Positions 1 through 8,007 of a stretch of DNA of 64,000 nt are shown here, in pieces. Each line of letters begins with the position of its first letter. The stretch's first letter is position 1. A program made the translations under genes and the position numbers. Under the pieces are notes generated by a model. That model saw only the letters and a list, made by a program, of their open reading frames with translations, did no database searches and had not been told where the DNA came from. Origin of the DNA: HGM11416 sp964532155 (GTDB lineage Bacteria > Bacillota > Clostridia > Christensenellales > Borkfalkiaceae); contig CAZHGN010000002.1 in the NCBI GenBank assembly GCA_964532155.1, positions 19,041-83,040 on the forward strand. The letters run 5' to 3'.

Positions 1-1
1 A

Positions 2-202
2 GCGTCCGCTATTATCGACGCAAGAAAGATGATCGTCGACGGCGCTGTCGGAATGGTCGAAATGGCGCTTGCTCGCCTTAACGAAAACGGCATAGTGGAA
101 CTCGACGAAGAGCGCAAGGCGGCAATGGTTTCCAATTTGCTCGTCGTTCTTTGCGGCAATCGCGACGCTCAGCCCGTAGTTAATTCCGGCAGTCTGTATT
201 AA
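2..202 (+). CDS. C-terminal fragment, SPFH/band-7-like protein
   Basis: The reading frame is open from the window edge to TAA and gives 66 residues of a protein whose start lies outside. It contains ARKMIVDGAVGMVEMAL, then an acidic turn, then AAMVSNLLVVLCG and an ending PVVNSGSLY. From memory this tail resembles the C-terminus of membrane-associated SPFH/band-7 proteins of Firmicutes; no domain can be verified from so short a piece. The following gene encodes a small ribbon-helix-helix protein, a pairing I associate with such SPFH genes. An imperfect hairpin with GCCGCTT/AAGCGGC arms (203-239) follows the stop but lacks a T-run. Confidence 0.45.
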   Translation, partial: ASAIIDARKMIVDGAVGMVEMALARLNENGIVELDEERKAAMVSNLLVVLCGNRDAQPVVNSGSLY

Positions 203-297
203 GCCGCTTTTATATCGAGCATATATTGCGTTAAGCGGCGCAAGAAAAACGCTTAGCGTTTCAGAAATAAAGTGGGCAAAAAACGTGTGGGGTGACT

Positions 298-501
298 ATG
301 GCTAACGAAAAAAAACAAATACCACTTCGCATCAGCGAGGGACTTTACGCCGAGCTTTCGCGTTGGGCAAGCGACGATTTTCGTTCGCTAAACGGACAAA
401 TAGAGTACTTACTTACCGAGTGTGTAAAAAAGCGCCGCGGCACTTCCGCGCGCGATTTTGCGGACTGTAATTCGTCTGCTCAATCGGACGATAATTTATG
501 A
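298..501 (+). CDS. Small ribbon-helix-helix (Arc/MetJ-type) DNA-binding protein
   Basis: A 67-residue protein. Its core (PLRISEGLYAELSRWASDD, then SLNGQIEYLLTECVKKR) matches the beta-strand/helix/helix pattern of Arc-like repressors: a short strand with alternating basic residues, then two helices. Such proteins act as dimers that insert the paired strands into the DNA major groove. The tail from about residue 47 is polar and probably disordered. ATG at 298 was chosen because GGGGTG lies just upstream; an in-frame GTG at 292 overlaps that ribosome site. No toxin gene is adjacent, so it may be an orphan regulator linked to the upstream SPFH-like gene rather than an antitoxin. Confidence 0.6.
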   Translation: MANEKKQIPLRISEGLYAELSRWASDDFRSLNGQIEYLLTECVKKRRGTSARDFADCNSSAQSDDNL

Positions 502-612
502 AAATTGTCGGCTTCATGAAAATGTCGGATTCAAACTAAAAAACAAACACTTAAGGGTTGGGGCAAAACTGCTCTGACCTTTTTTTGTGCGAAGTTATTA
601 AAAACCGAAAAA

Positions 613-655
613 TTTGCTCCGAAAAATTACATTTTTCACAACTATGTGGAGCAAA
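613..655. other. Bulged hairpin upstream of addB
   Basis: Outer arms TTTGCTCC (613-620) and GGAGCAAA (648-655) enclose a second perfect hairpin, GAAAAAT-tac-ATTTTTC (621-637), leaving a 10-nt bulge. There is no T-run on the + strand, so it is not a classical terminator. Its role is unknown. The rest of 502-713 shows nothing recognisable. Confidence 0.4.
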
Positions 656-713
656 CATTTAAAAACGACTAAGTCAAGTTTTAAAAAAATAAACGAAAGA
701 ATTGCTTATGGGA

Positions 714-742
714 TTGAAAAATCCCGTAAGATATGATAAAAT
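714..742 (+). promoter_or_regulatory. Sigma-A-type promoter for addB-addA
   Basis: TTGAAA (714-719), 17-bp spacer, TAAAAT (737-742). A short inverted repeat GGGAT-tgaaaa-ATCCC (711-725) overlaps the -35 element and could be an operator, though this is only a sequence observation. Confidence 0.6.
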
Positions 743-790
743 AAAAAGGGTGAGGGCGTTTTAGGGATAATGCCGTCACGACGAGGGCTT

Positions 791-3700
791 ATGAAGGTTT
801 ATACGGTGCGGGCAACCTGCGAACTTGCAGGGCTTGTCGCAAGGCTTGCGGCTGGCGATCCCCTTTCTAAAAAAATTATTTTTTGCGAAGACAAATTCAC
901 GCTCGAGCTCGAGCTTGCGCTCGCCGATAAATACGGCGGCACGTTCGGCACGCGCGTTTTTACCTTTAACCGTTTTATGCACAAGTATCTGCCGAAAAGC
1001 GGCGAGGTGCTTTCTCCCGAAAACGCCGCGCTTGTAGTTAAGCGGTTATTGCTTGAAAACAAGGGCGACCTTACCTGTTTTAAAAACGTTTACGATCCCA
1101 ATCTTTCGTCCGTCGTATACGAGCTTATCGCACAGCTTAAAAGTGCGAAAATCGCGCCGACGGACATTTTGAGAGCGGCAGAGGGCAGCGAGGGCGTTTT
1201 AAAGCGTAAGCTTTCGGATATTTATTTGATTTTTAACGCGTACGAGCGTTTTATTGCGGCTAACGGACTGACCGACGGAAACAATCGTCTTTCGCGCTTG
1301 CCCGCGTTTTTTTCGGATAGCGACGAGATAAAGAACGCCGACGTCATCGTTGCCGGCTTTCCGTCGCTTAACAGAACGCTTTGCGAAATTTTTAAATCGC
1401 TTGCAAGGAATGCAAAAAGTCTAACGTTCGCTTTGGTTGCCGGTAAAAACGGCGGCGTATACACCAACGAAACGTTCGATTTCGCAATGCGAGAGTTTAA
1501 GCCCGAACACTACGAAGAGGGCGGGTCGGAAATAAAAAGTCGCTTGTTAGACGTGCTTTTCGAGCCGCGCCTTAACGGTTCGTCTTGCGGTTTTTATTCG
1601 GGCGTTCACGTTTATAGGGCGCAAAGCGTGGTTGAAGAGGTAGAATATGTTGCGCGGCTGATTGCAAGCGGAGTAAGGAACGGCAAAAATAAAGACGGCG
1701 AGAACCGTTTAGGCGCAAGTTATAAAGATTACGCCGTTTGCGCCGAGAACGTGAACGACTATTATCCCGTTTTGCGCAGGGTTTTCGCCGACTACGGCCT
1801 GCCCGGTTTTTTCGATACGTCGGTAGATTTGAGCAAACATCCGCTAACCGCTCTCGTGTGTGCTTATCTCGACGTTTTTCGTCGCGGGTTTTCGCTTGCG
1901 GACTATTTGCGGTTTGTAAAAAATCCGATAGTAATACCGGATAACGAGCTGTCCGACGCATACGAAAACTATTTATTAAAGCATTCGATAAACAAAAAGA
2001 CCTTATTTAAACCGTTTACTTGCGAAGACGAAAGGCTCGACCGGTTCGAGGCCGTGCGCAAGTTCACGACGGAAATTATAAAATCGTCCGTCTTTTACGG
2101 CGTAAAACGCATTGGAAGCACCGTTTTTTCGTTTGCCGACGCGGCGAACGATATAACCGCCATGCTCGACTATTTGAATGCGGAAACCGCTGTTTCGTCG
2201 CTCGGCGAACGGCTTGAAGAACTCGGGAAAGCCGAGCTTGCCGCCTATAACGCTCAATCTTACGAGAAATTTTGCGATACGTTAAATTCTGCAAATAGGG
2301 TACTCGGCGATAAATCGTTGCCGCTGTCCGAAATTAAAAACGTGATAGTTTCGGGCATGACCGCTTGCAAAATATCGGTAATACAAGAATTGTCCGACTG
2401 CGTTTTCGTTGGAGATTTCCGTTCGGTTAAATATAAAGAAAGACCGTATCTTTTCGTGCTCGGTTTAAACGAGGGCGTGCCCGATTCCAAGCTCGACAGC
2501 GCCTTGCTTTGCGACAGAGATATAGCGGGCATGGAACGTTTCGATTTATCGGTCGAGCCGAAAATCAAAGAGGTCAACAGGCGCAATCGCGAGAACGCTT
2601 GCATGGCGATAGCGGCTTTCGGCAAGGGGTTGTATATTTCGTGGTCGTCGCGAGGGGTGGACGGCGACGAATGCAAGTGTTCGGATATCGTAGGTTACGT
2701 TATTTCGGCGTTTTCGGGCAAGGACGATAGTGAAAAAATACCTATAGCAGACGCCGCTTCGAATGCGAAATCGGCTGAAAAAGTAGGCGGTGAACGCGCC
2801 GTAAGATACAAGGCGTTGCCGTATATGACCGAAAGGAGCGCGGCGTTCGGTTTCTCGCGCGAGATATCCGCGTTTAAAGAGGGCAAGAGCAACGAGTGCG
2901 ATGCGGCTTGCGCCTTTTACCGCGTTATGCAAGAGCGCGGCTTAAACGCGTTGCCCGACGGGCTTTTGGGTTCGGTAAACTGCGAGCTCGGTTATTATAC
3001 TCCCGACGTCAACTATGCCGAGCGCGAGATATCGGCTACTTCGGTCGAGGGGTATTTCAGGTGCCCTTACGCCAACTTTTTGTCGCGCGGGGTGCGGCTC
3101 GGTCGGCGTGACGAAACGGACATGCAGTCGTGGGTGATAGGTAACCTTATTCACGAGGTTGCCGACGAGTTCACTCGCCTTGCCGATTTCGACGGAACGA
3201 AAGAAGCGGCTCGCAATCTTGCCGAAGAACTTTTCGACAGAATATCCGCAAACGAGGAATACGCACGCTACGCAACTACCGGTTCCGGCAAAGTAGCGTT
3301 CAAATTCTTAAAAAAAGAAACGGTGCGTTTTTGCCTAAGCGTGTACGACGGTTGTTATAATTCTATGTTCAGACCTACCTTTACCGAGGTGAAATTCGGC
3401 AGAGACGGCAAAATGCCCGCGCTTTCAGTCAAGGCGCGCTCGGGCGTAAGGCGCATTACCGGCAAAGCGGACAGAATAGATACCTATCTTGATAAAATGA
3501 GCGTGATCGATTATAAGACGGGCGGCGTGAACGGCAAGGACGACGAACTTTATTTGGGTAAAAAATTACAGCTCTATCTTTATGCAAAAGCGTTTTCCGA
3601 TAAATATTCCCCCGTCGGCGCGTATTATTTCCCGATATCCGACGAGTACGGAGCGGAACAGAATACCGAAATGAAAATGCAGGGCAAGACCTTAGCGGAT

Positions 3701-4081
3701 TTTCAAACCGCGTCCGAAATCGACCGCACGATAGACGAGGAAAATAGGCGCGGAACGTTTATCACGGCGAACCTTACCGAAAAGAAGGGCGGCGGTTTCC
3801 GTTACGACGGAGGCTTGCTCACGCGCGAGGAATTCGACGCGTATATAGATTACGCCGTGCGCGTTGCGAGCGAGGGCATTTCGGAGATCAACGAGGGCGT
3901 GATAATACCGTCCCCCGACGCTAAGGCTTGCGAATATTGCGAATATCACGGCATGTGCGGCTACGACGGCGCGGTGGACGGCAGAACGAGAAGCGCAGGC
4001 GAGCAGATAACCAAAGAAACCATACTTGCCGCGGTTGGCAAAAACGACGGAGGACGGGGCGATGACGGCAACGAAAACTAA
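791..4081 (+). CDS. addB: AddB-like helicase-nuclease subunit
   Basis: Subunit B of the AddAB (RexAB) helicase-nuclease, which resects double-strand breaks for RecA-dependent repair. The 1096-residue protein has the C-terminal RecB-family nuclease signature: LIHEVADEF, then GKADRIDTYL and the catalytic IDYKTGG near residue 905. It also has the AddB iron-sulfur cysteines, one in YFRCPYANF (about residue 756) and three in ACEYCEYHGMCGY (about 1045). I see no N-terminal Walker A motif (GxxGxGKT), which Bacillus AddB carries; the start is MKVYTVRATCEL instead. It overlaps addA by 20 nt. ATG 791 follows GAGGG; ATG 770 after AGGGAT is an alternative adding seven residues. Confidence 0.88.
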   Translation: MKVYTVRATCELAGLVARLAAGDPLSKKIIFCEDKFTLELELALADKYGGTFGTRVFTFNRFMHKYLPKSGEVLSPENAALVVKRLLLENKGDLTCFKNVYDPNLSSVVYELIAQLKSAKIAPTDILRAAEGSEGVLKRKLSDIYLIFNAYERFIAANGLTDGNNRLSRLPAFFSDSDEIKNADVIVAGFPSLNRTLCEIFKSLARNAKSLTFALVAGKNGGVYTNETFDFAMREFKPEHYEEGGSEIKSRLLDVLFEPRLNGSSCGFYSGVHVYRAQSVVEEVEYVARLIASGVRNGKNKDGENRLGASYKDYAVCAENVNDYYPVLRRVFADYGLPGFFDTSVDLSKHPLTALVCAYLDVFRRGFSLADYLRFVKNPIVIPDNELSDAYENYLLKHSINKKTLFKPFTCEDERLDRFEAVRKFTTEIIKSSVFYGVKRIGSTVFSFADAANDITAMLDYLNAETAVSSLGERLEELGKAELAAYNAQSYEKFCDTLNSANRVLGDKSLPLSEIKNVIVSGMTACKISVIQELSDCVFVGDFRSVKYKERPYLFVLGLNEGVPDSKLDSALLCDRDIAGMERFDLSVEPKIKEVNRRNRENACMAIAAFGKGLYISWSSRGVDGDECKCSDIVGYVISAFSGKDDSEKIPIADAASNAKSAEKVGGERAVRYKALPYMTERSAAFGFSREISAFKEGKSNECDAACAFYRVMQERGLNALPDGLLGSVNCELGYYTPDVNYAEREISATSVEGYFRCPYANFLSRGVRLGRRDETDMQSWVIGNLIHEVADEFTRLADFDGTKEAARNLAEELFDRISANEEYARYATTGSGKVAFKFLKKETVRFCLSVYDGCYNSMFRPTFTEVKFGRDGKMPALSVKARSGVRRITGKADRIDTYLDKMSVIDYKTGGVNGKDDELYLGKKLQLYLYAKAFSDKYSPVGAYYFPISDEYGAEQNTEMKMQGKTLADFQTASEIDRTIDEENRRGTFITANLTEKKGGGFRYDGGLLTREEFDAYIDYAVRVASEGISEINEGVIIPSPDAKACEYCEYHGMCGYDGAVDGRTRSAGEQITKETILAAVGKNDGGRGDDGNEN

Positions 4082-7000
4082 GCTTAATACGACCGAAAAA
4101 CAGCGCCTTGCGATAGACTTTAACGAGGGCGATATTCTCGTGTCGGCTTCGGCGGGCAGCGGAAAGACCTTCGTTATGGTAGAGCGCGTTTTGCGGCTTA
4201 TTCTCGAGGGGCGCGCCAACGTAGACGAAATACTTTGCGTAACGTTTACGGTGCTTGCCGCGGGCGAGATGAAAGCGAAAATCGCAAAAAAAATAACCGA
4301 AAGACTGCACGAGGCTGCATCCGAGGGCGACGAGGACGAATGCGCAAGGCTTACTATGCAGCTCGAACTTTTGCCGAGCGCGAATATTTCAACCGTGCAT
4401 TCCTTTTGCAAAAACCTCATCAAGGAGTTTTTCTATGAAGCGGGAGTGGATCCTTCCTTTTCGATGGTCAGCGATTCCGAGCGCGAAAAGCTCGTTAAAC
4501 GTGCTATAGACCGATATTTTGAGGAAATGTACGACGAAGAGGACGAGAAACTCGACGTTTTATTGCCCGTATTTTTCAAGTACCGTAGCGATTTAAAACT
4601 GAAAGAATTAGTCGTTTCGGTTTACGAAAAAATGATGGCGGAAGCCGATCCGTTCGGCGTGCTAAACGGCGGCGAATTCTTTTATACGCCCGACGGCGTA
4701 CGGTTTATTTACGACGAACTTGCGAAGTCGTTGCGCGCGGAAATTTGCGCTTTAGCCAAAAAAGTCGAATCGTACGGCGCGAAACTGATAGGCTATCCCG
4801 AATTTGAAGGGTACCTTGCGCAACTTATAAATGCGCTGAACTCCGCGTCCGACGAGCCGACTTGCGCAAAAATGACCGCGGCGCTTAGAGTAATCGACGT
4901 CAGAAAGCCGACTAAAAAGCGCAATGCCGACGAAAAATATTACGTTGCGGAAGCGTCGGCTAAATATATTGCCGAACTGTTCAGAAAGTTTAAGGAACGC
5001 ATTTTTTCCGAATACGAGTTGAACGGAATGGAAGAAGATCTTGCTTTTTCCGAGGACGGACTAACGCTTTACCGCGCGTTCGTCGGCGTGGTAAAGGGGT
5101 TTGCCGATGCGTACGCCGCCGAAAAACGCGAAGAAAATTGCTTAGACTTTTCCGATCTCGAGCATTTCGCGCTTAAAATATTGAAGAACGACGAAATAAG
5201 AAAAACGGTGGCGGCTCGGTTCAAATACGTCTTTACCGACGAATATCAGGATACGAGCGGCGTTCAAGAATTTATACTGTCGGCGGTGTCGGGCGGCAAC
5301 CTGTTCATGGTTGGCGACGTCAAGCAGAACATATACGATTTCCGCGGCTGTAACCCTGCTATTTTTGCCGAAAAACGTCGGCTGTTCGAAACTGCGGGGT
5401 GCGGCACGGTTATAGACCTCGACCAAAACTTTAGGAGTACGAAAGCGGTAATCGACGCCGTAAACCGCACTTTTTCCGGGAGCATGACCAAGGATTGCGG
5501 TAAGGTTGATTATGCTGCCAATCAAATGATTTTCGGCGCGGATTATCCCGAAGACTATGGCACGGCAGAGATTCACGTCGTTAAAAAAAGCGAAAAGGAA
5601 AGTTCGTTGCCCGAGGGCGTTTACGGAGTCGTAAAACACTTGGAGTGCATAAAGGGCGGCGGTTTTTTTGCCGAGGGCGCGTATATTGCCGAGCTTATAG
5701 AAGGGCTTATCGGCAAGCAAATTCCGTGCGGTAAAAACGGCGACGTCAAGAAAATCGAGTTCGGCGATATCGCCGTACTTTTAAGAAATGCTAATTCGAC
5801 CGGCGACAGTTACGCAAGGGAACTCGTTGCGGCGGGTATCCCCGTCTCGGCAAGTTCTAAAAAAAGCATAGGCGACTATGCCGAAATAGCCTTTCTCATC
5901 GACCTTATAAAACTTATCGTTTGCTTTAACCAAGATATACCGCTTGCTTCCGTGCTTAAAAGTTCGATAGGCAAGGTTACCGATTCCGAACTTTACGCTA
6001 TAAGGCGGTATTCGCCTAAGGGCAGTTTCGTGGACGCTTACCGAGCCTATTTGACCGAGCGCGACGACGAACTTGCGCTTAAGCTGCGCGCGTTCGACGA
6101 GTATTTTGCAAAAATCCGTCTTATGGCTGAATTTATGCCGTGCGACGAACTTTTGACCGATATAATACGCGAAAACGCAATCGACGTTACTCTTTTGGCG
6201 AGCAGTCTCGGCGAGTTTAAGCTTGCGCGCGTAAACGCTTTCTTGCGTGCGGCGGGGGCGAAACGGCAGACGGCGAGCGAGTTTTTGTCGGGTATAGATA
6301 AAACGGTGGAATCGCTTACCATCGCTTACGACGATTGCAACGCCGTAAAAATTATGAGCGTTCATGCCTCTAAGGGGCTGGAATATCCCATCGTTATTCT
6401 TGCCGGCGCAATGAAAAACTATAACGACAAGGACAAGGTCGGCAATTTTATTTTCGACAGAAAATACGGAGTTGCCATCGCGCACTACGATTCCGAAAAA
6501 ATGACGGTAAAAAAGACTGCCTTTTTGCTGTTTATGAAAAAGAAACTAACGATGCGCTCGCGCGAGGAAGAAATGCGCATTCTCTACGTCGCGCTGACGA
6601 GGGCGCGCAACGAACTTTACGTAGTGGGAGAGTATTCCAAACAGCCCGAACAGAAACCCGCGCATTTTAACGGCGATATTTATTCGGTCAAGTGTCCGTT
6701 TGACTTTTTCGCCGAGGGCGATATGCCGCTTATCGATCGCGGAGAACTCGACTGCCGAAGAGAATACGAGCGCGAGCCGCGCAAAGTCTTGATAGGCGAG
6801 TGCGATCGGGCGTTGTTTAGGGCGATAGACGACAATATTTCGTTCGTATACGCGAGCGAGTGCGAGGGGCTGTCCGTTAAGCGCTCGGTTACTTCGGCGC
6901 TTAAGTACGAAGGCTCCGAAGAAACGGTTTGCGAAAAAACTCCGCTGTTTTTCGAACCGGACGAAATCGAACGAGGCGACGACATAGAAGAAAAAGCGGA

Positions 7001-7553
7001 CGACAAAGGCGGGGACGACAAAAAGAACGCTCCGAACGGCTTGCCGTCGGACGGCTATATGCGCTCTGCCGCAGACCGAGGTACGGCATACCATGCGTTT
7101 TTGGAAAAATGCGATTTTACCAAAGACGCGGACGATGAAATATCTCGTATATGCGACGGCGGACTGCTTTCCGAGGAAAGCGTAAATCTTCTCAGTCGAA
7201 ACGAACTCAAGCGCATTTTGCGCCTTTCGGTTTTCTCCGACCTTAAAGATTGGGCGCTTTATCGCGAACAGCCGTTTACGGCGTATATGCCGTCGAGCCT
7301 TATAAGCGGCGGCGCGGAAAAGGGCGAAATACTCGTGCAAGGCGTTATCGACCTTTTGTGCGTAAAGGGCGACGAAGTTATGATAATCGACTATAAATAT
7401 TCGTCCGAAAAAGACGACGGCGTTCTGCTTAATCGGTACGAAAAACAGCTTAAACTATACGCTTATGCGGTCGAAAAGGTACTTAGCCGCAAGGTCGTAA
7501 GGGCGGTTATACTCAATTTAAAAACCAAGCGCGAAATAGAAATTAAACTTTAA
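4062..7553 (+). CDS. addA: AddA ATP-dependent helicase/nuclease subunit
   Basis: The motor subunit of AddAB, 1163 residues. UvrD-superfamily motifs appear in order: Walker A SASAGSGKT (about residue 30), FTVLAAGEMK (Ia), Walker B TDEYQDT (about 394), NIYDFRG (motif III), QNFRST, MSVHASKGLEYPIVIL (motif V) and ILYVALTRARNELYV (motif VI). The C-terminal nuclease follows with VQGVIDLLCVKGDEVMIIDY and KYS, and conserved acidic residues near 1100-1110. ATG 4062 was chosen because GGAGG (4049-4053) lies 8 nt before it; the open frame extends further upstream inside addB but has no better start. The overlap with addB indicates translational coupling. A strong terminator follows. Confidence 0.95.
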   Translation: MTATKTKLNTTEKQRLAIDFNEGDILVSASAGSGKTFVMVERVLRLILEGRANVDEILCVTFTVLAAGEMKAKIAKKITERLHEAASEGDEDECARLTMQLELLPSANISTVHSFCKNLIKEFFYEAGVDPSFSMVSDSEREKLVKRAIDRYFEEMYDEEDEKLDVLLPVFFKYRSDLKLKELVVSVYEKMMAEADPFGVLNGGEFFYTPDGVRFIYDELAKSLRAEICALAKKVESYGAKLIGYPEFEGYLAQLINALNSASDEPTCAKMTAALRVIDVRKPTKKRNADEKYYVAEASAKYIAELFRKFKERIFSEYELNGMEEDLAFSEDGLTLYRAFVGVVKGFADAYAAEKREENCLDFSDLEHFALKILKNDEIRKTVAARFKYVFTDEYQDTSGVQEFILSAVSGGNLFMVGDVKQNIYDFRGCNPAIFAEKRRLFETAGCGTVIDLDQNFRSTKAVIDAVNRTFSGSMTKDCGKVDYAANQMIFGADYPEDYGTAEIHVVKKSEKESSLPEGVYGVVKHLECIKGGGFFAEGAYIAELIEGLIGKQIPCGKNGDVKKIEFGDIAVLLRNANSTGDSYARELVAAGIPVSASSKKSIGDYAEIAFLIDLIKLIVCFNQDIPLASVLKSSIGKVTDSELYAIRRYSPKGSFVDAYRAYLTERDDELALKLRAFDEYFAKIRLMAEFMPCDELLTDIIRENAIDVTLLASSLGEFKLARVNAFLRAAGAKRQTASEFLSGIDKTVESLTIAYDDCNAVKIMSVHASKGLEYPIVILAGAMKNYNDKDKVGNFIFDRKYGVAIAHYDSEKMTVKKTAFLLFMKKKLTMRSREEEMRILYVALTRARNELYVVGEYSKQPEQKPAHFNGDIYSVKCPFDFFAEGDMPLIDRGELDCRREYEREPRKVLIGECDRALFRAIDDNISFVYASECEGLSVKRSVTSALKYEGSEETVCEKTPLFFEPDEIERGDDIEEKADDKGGDDKKNAPNGLPSDGYMRSAADRGTAYHAFLEKCDFTKDADDEISRICDGGLLSEESVNLLSRNELKRILRLSVFSDLKDWALYREQPFTAYMPSSLISGGAEKGEILVQGVIDLLCVKGDEVMIIDYKYSSEKDDGVLLNRYEKQLKLYAYAVEKVLSRKVVRAVILNLKTKREIEIKL

Positions 7554-7563
7554 TAAATAACTC

Positions 7564-7600
7564 TGCCGCCGACCGTAATTATTCGGCGGCGTATTTTTTT
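7564..7600 (+). terminator. Intrinsic terminator after addA
   Basis: GCCGCCGA stem, nine-base loop, TCGGCGGC, followed by GTATTTTTTT. Confidence 0.85.
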
Positions 7601-7661
7601 GGCGGTGAATATATACAACTATTTAAAATAATTATTCATCGAATGAATATTTTTCATGCAG

Positions 7662-7688
7662 TTAAAGCCGCAAAAAGAGCGGCTTTAA
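7662..7688. other. Perfect hairpin in the addA-nrdD intergenic region
   Basis: TTAAAGCCGC-aaaaaga-GCGGCTTTAA forms a 10-bp stem. The T-run is weak (TTTAATAAAAA), so it is at best a weak backup terminator or an RNA processing structure. The 454-bp interval 7554-8007 otherwise holds the terminator, the NrdR boxes and the nrdD promoter. Confidence 0.5.
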
Positions 7689-7814
7689 TAAAAAGGAGAA
7701 AGTTTTTTCGCTACCCATGCGCAAAATACCGTCGATAAAGCTTTTTTAATGCCTTTTTTTGCCCCGCTTTTGCGTTTTTTAATGCGAATAAATATTAACT
7801 TATTCATTCATTAT

Positions 7815-7862
7815 GCACTACATATTGTGTGTAAAAAAAATTTCACATACAATATATTGAAA
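7815..7862 (+). promoter_or_regulatory. Pair of NrdR boxes upstream of nrdD
   Basis: Two near-palindromic sites resemble the NrdR box ACACAATATATTGTGT: GCACTACATATTGTGT (7815-7830, 13/16 by my alignment) and ATACAATATATTGAAA (7847-7862, 12/16). Their centres are 32 bp apart, about three helical turns, the arrangement NrdR requires. NrdR is the nucleotide-sensing repressor of ribonucleotide reductase genes. The boxes lie directly upstream of the promoter. Confidence 0.8.
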
Positions 7863-7878
7863 AGCGACATATTATGCT

Positions 7879-7907
7879 TGACGAGAGATTTTTGCTGTGC
7901 TATGATA
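7879..7907 (+). promoter_or_regulatory. Sigma-A-type promoter for nrdD
   Basis: TTGACG (7879-7884), exact 17-bp spacer, TATGAT (7902-7907). It sits 17 bp after the second NrdR box and gives a leader of roughly 95 nt. Confidence 0.75.
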
Positions 7908-8007
7908 GGTCGCGTAACAAAGAAAAACGGTCTTCCGGCGGTAGAATGCAACCGCTTTGCGACAGAGCGTTTTTCTATTCAAAATAAACTTTTACGGGGT
8001 TTTTACT

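Noticed and set aside
3692..4423. 243-codon minus-strand frame across the addB-addA junction
   Set aside because: It is antisense to two strongly supported genes, with no domain.
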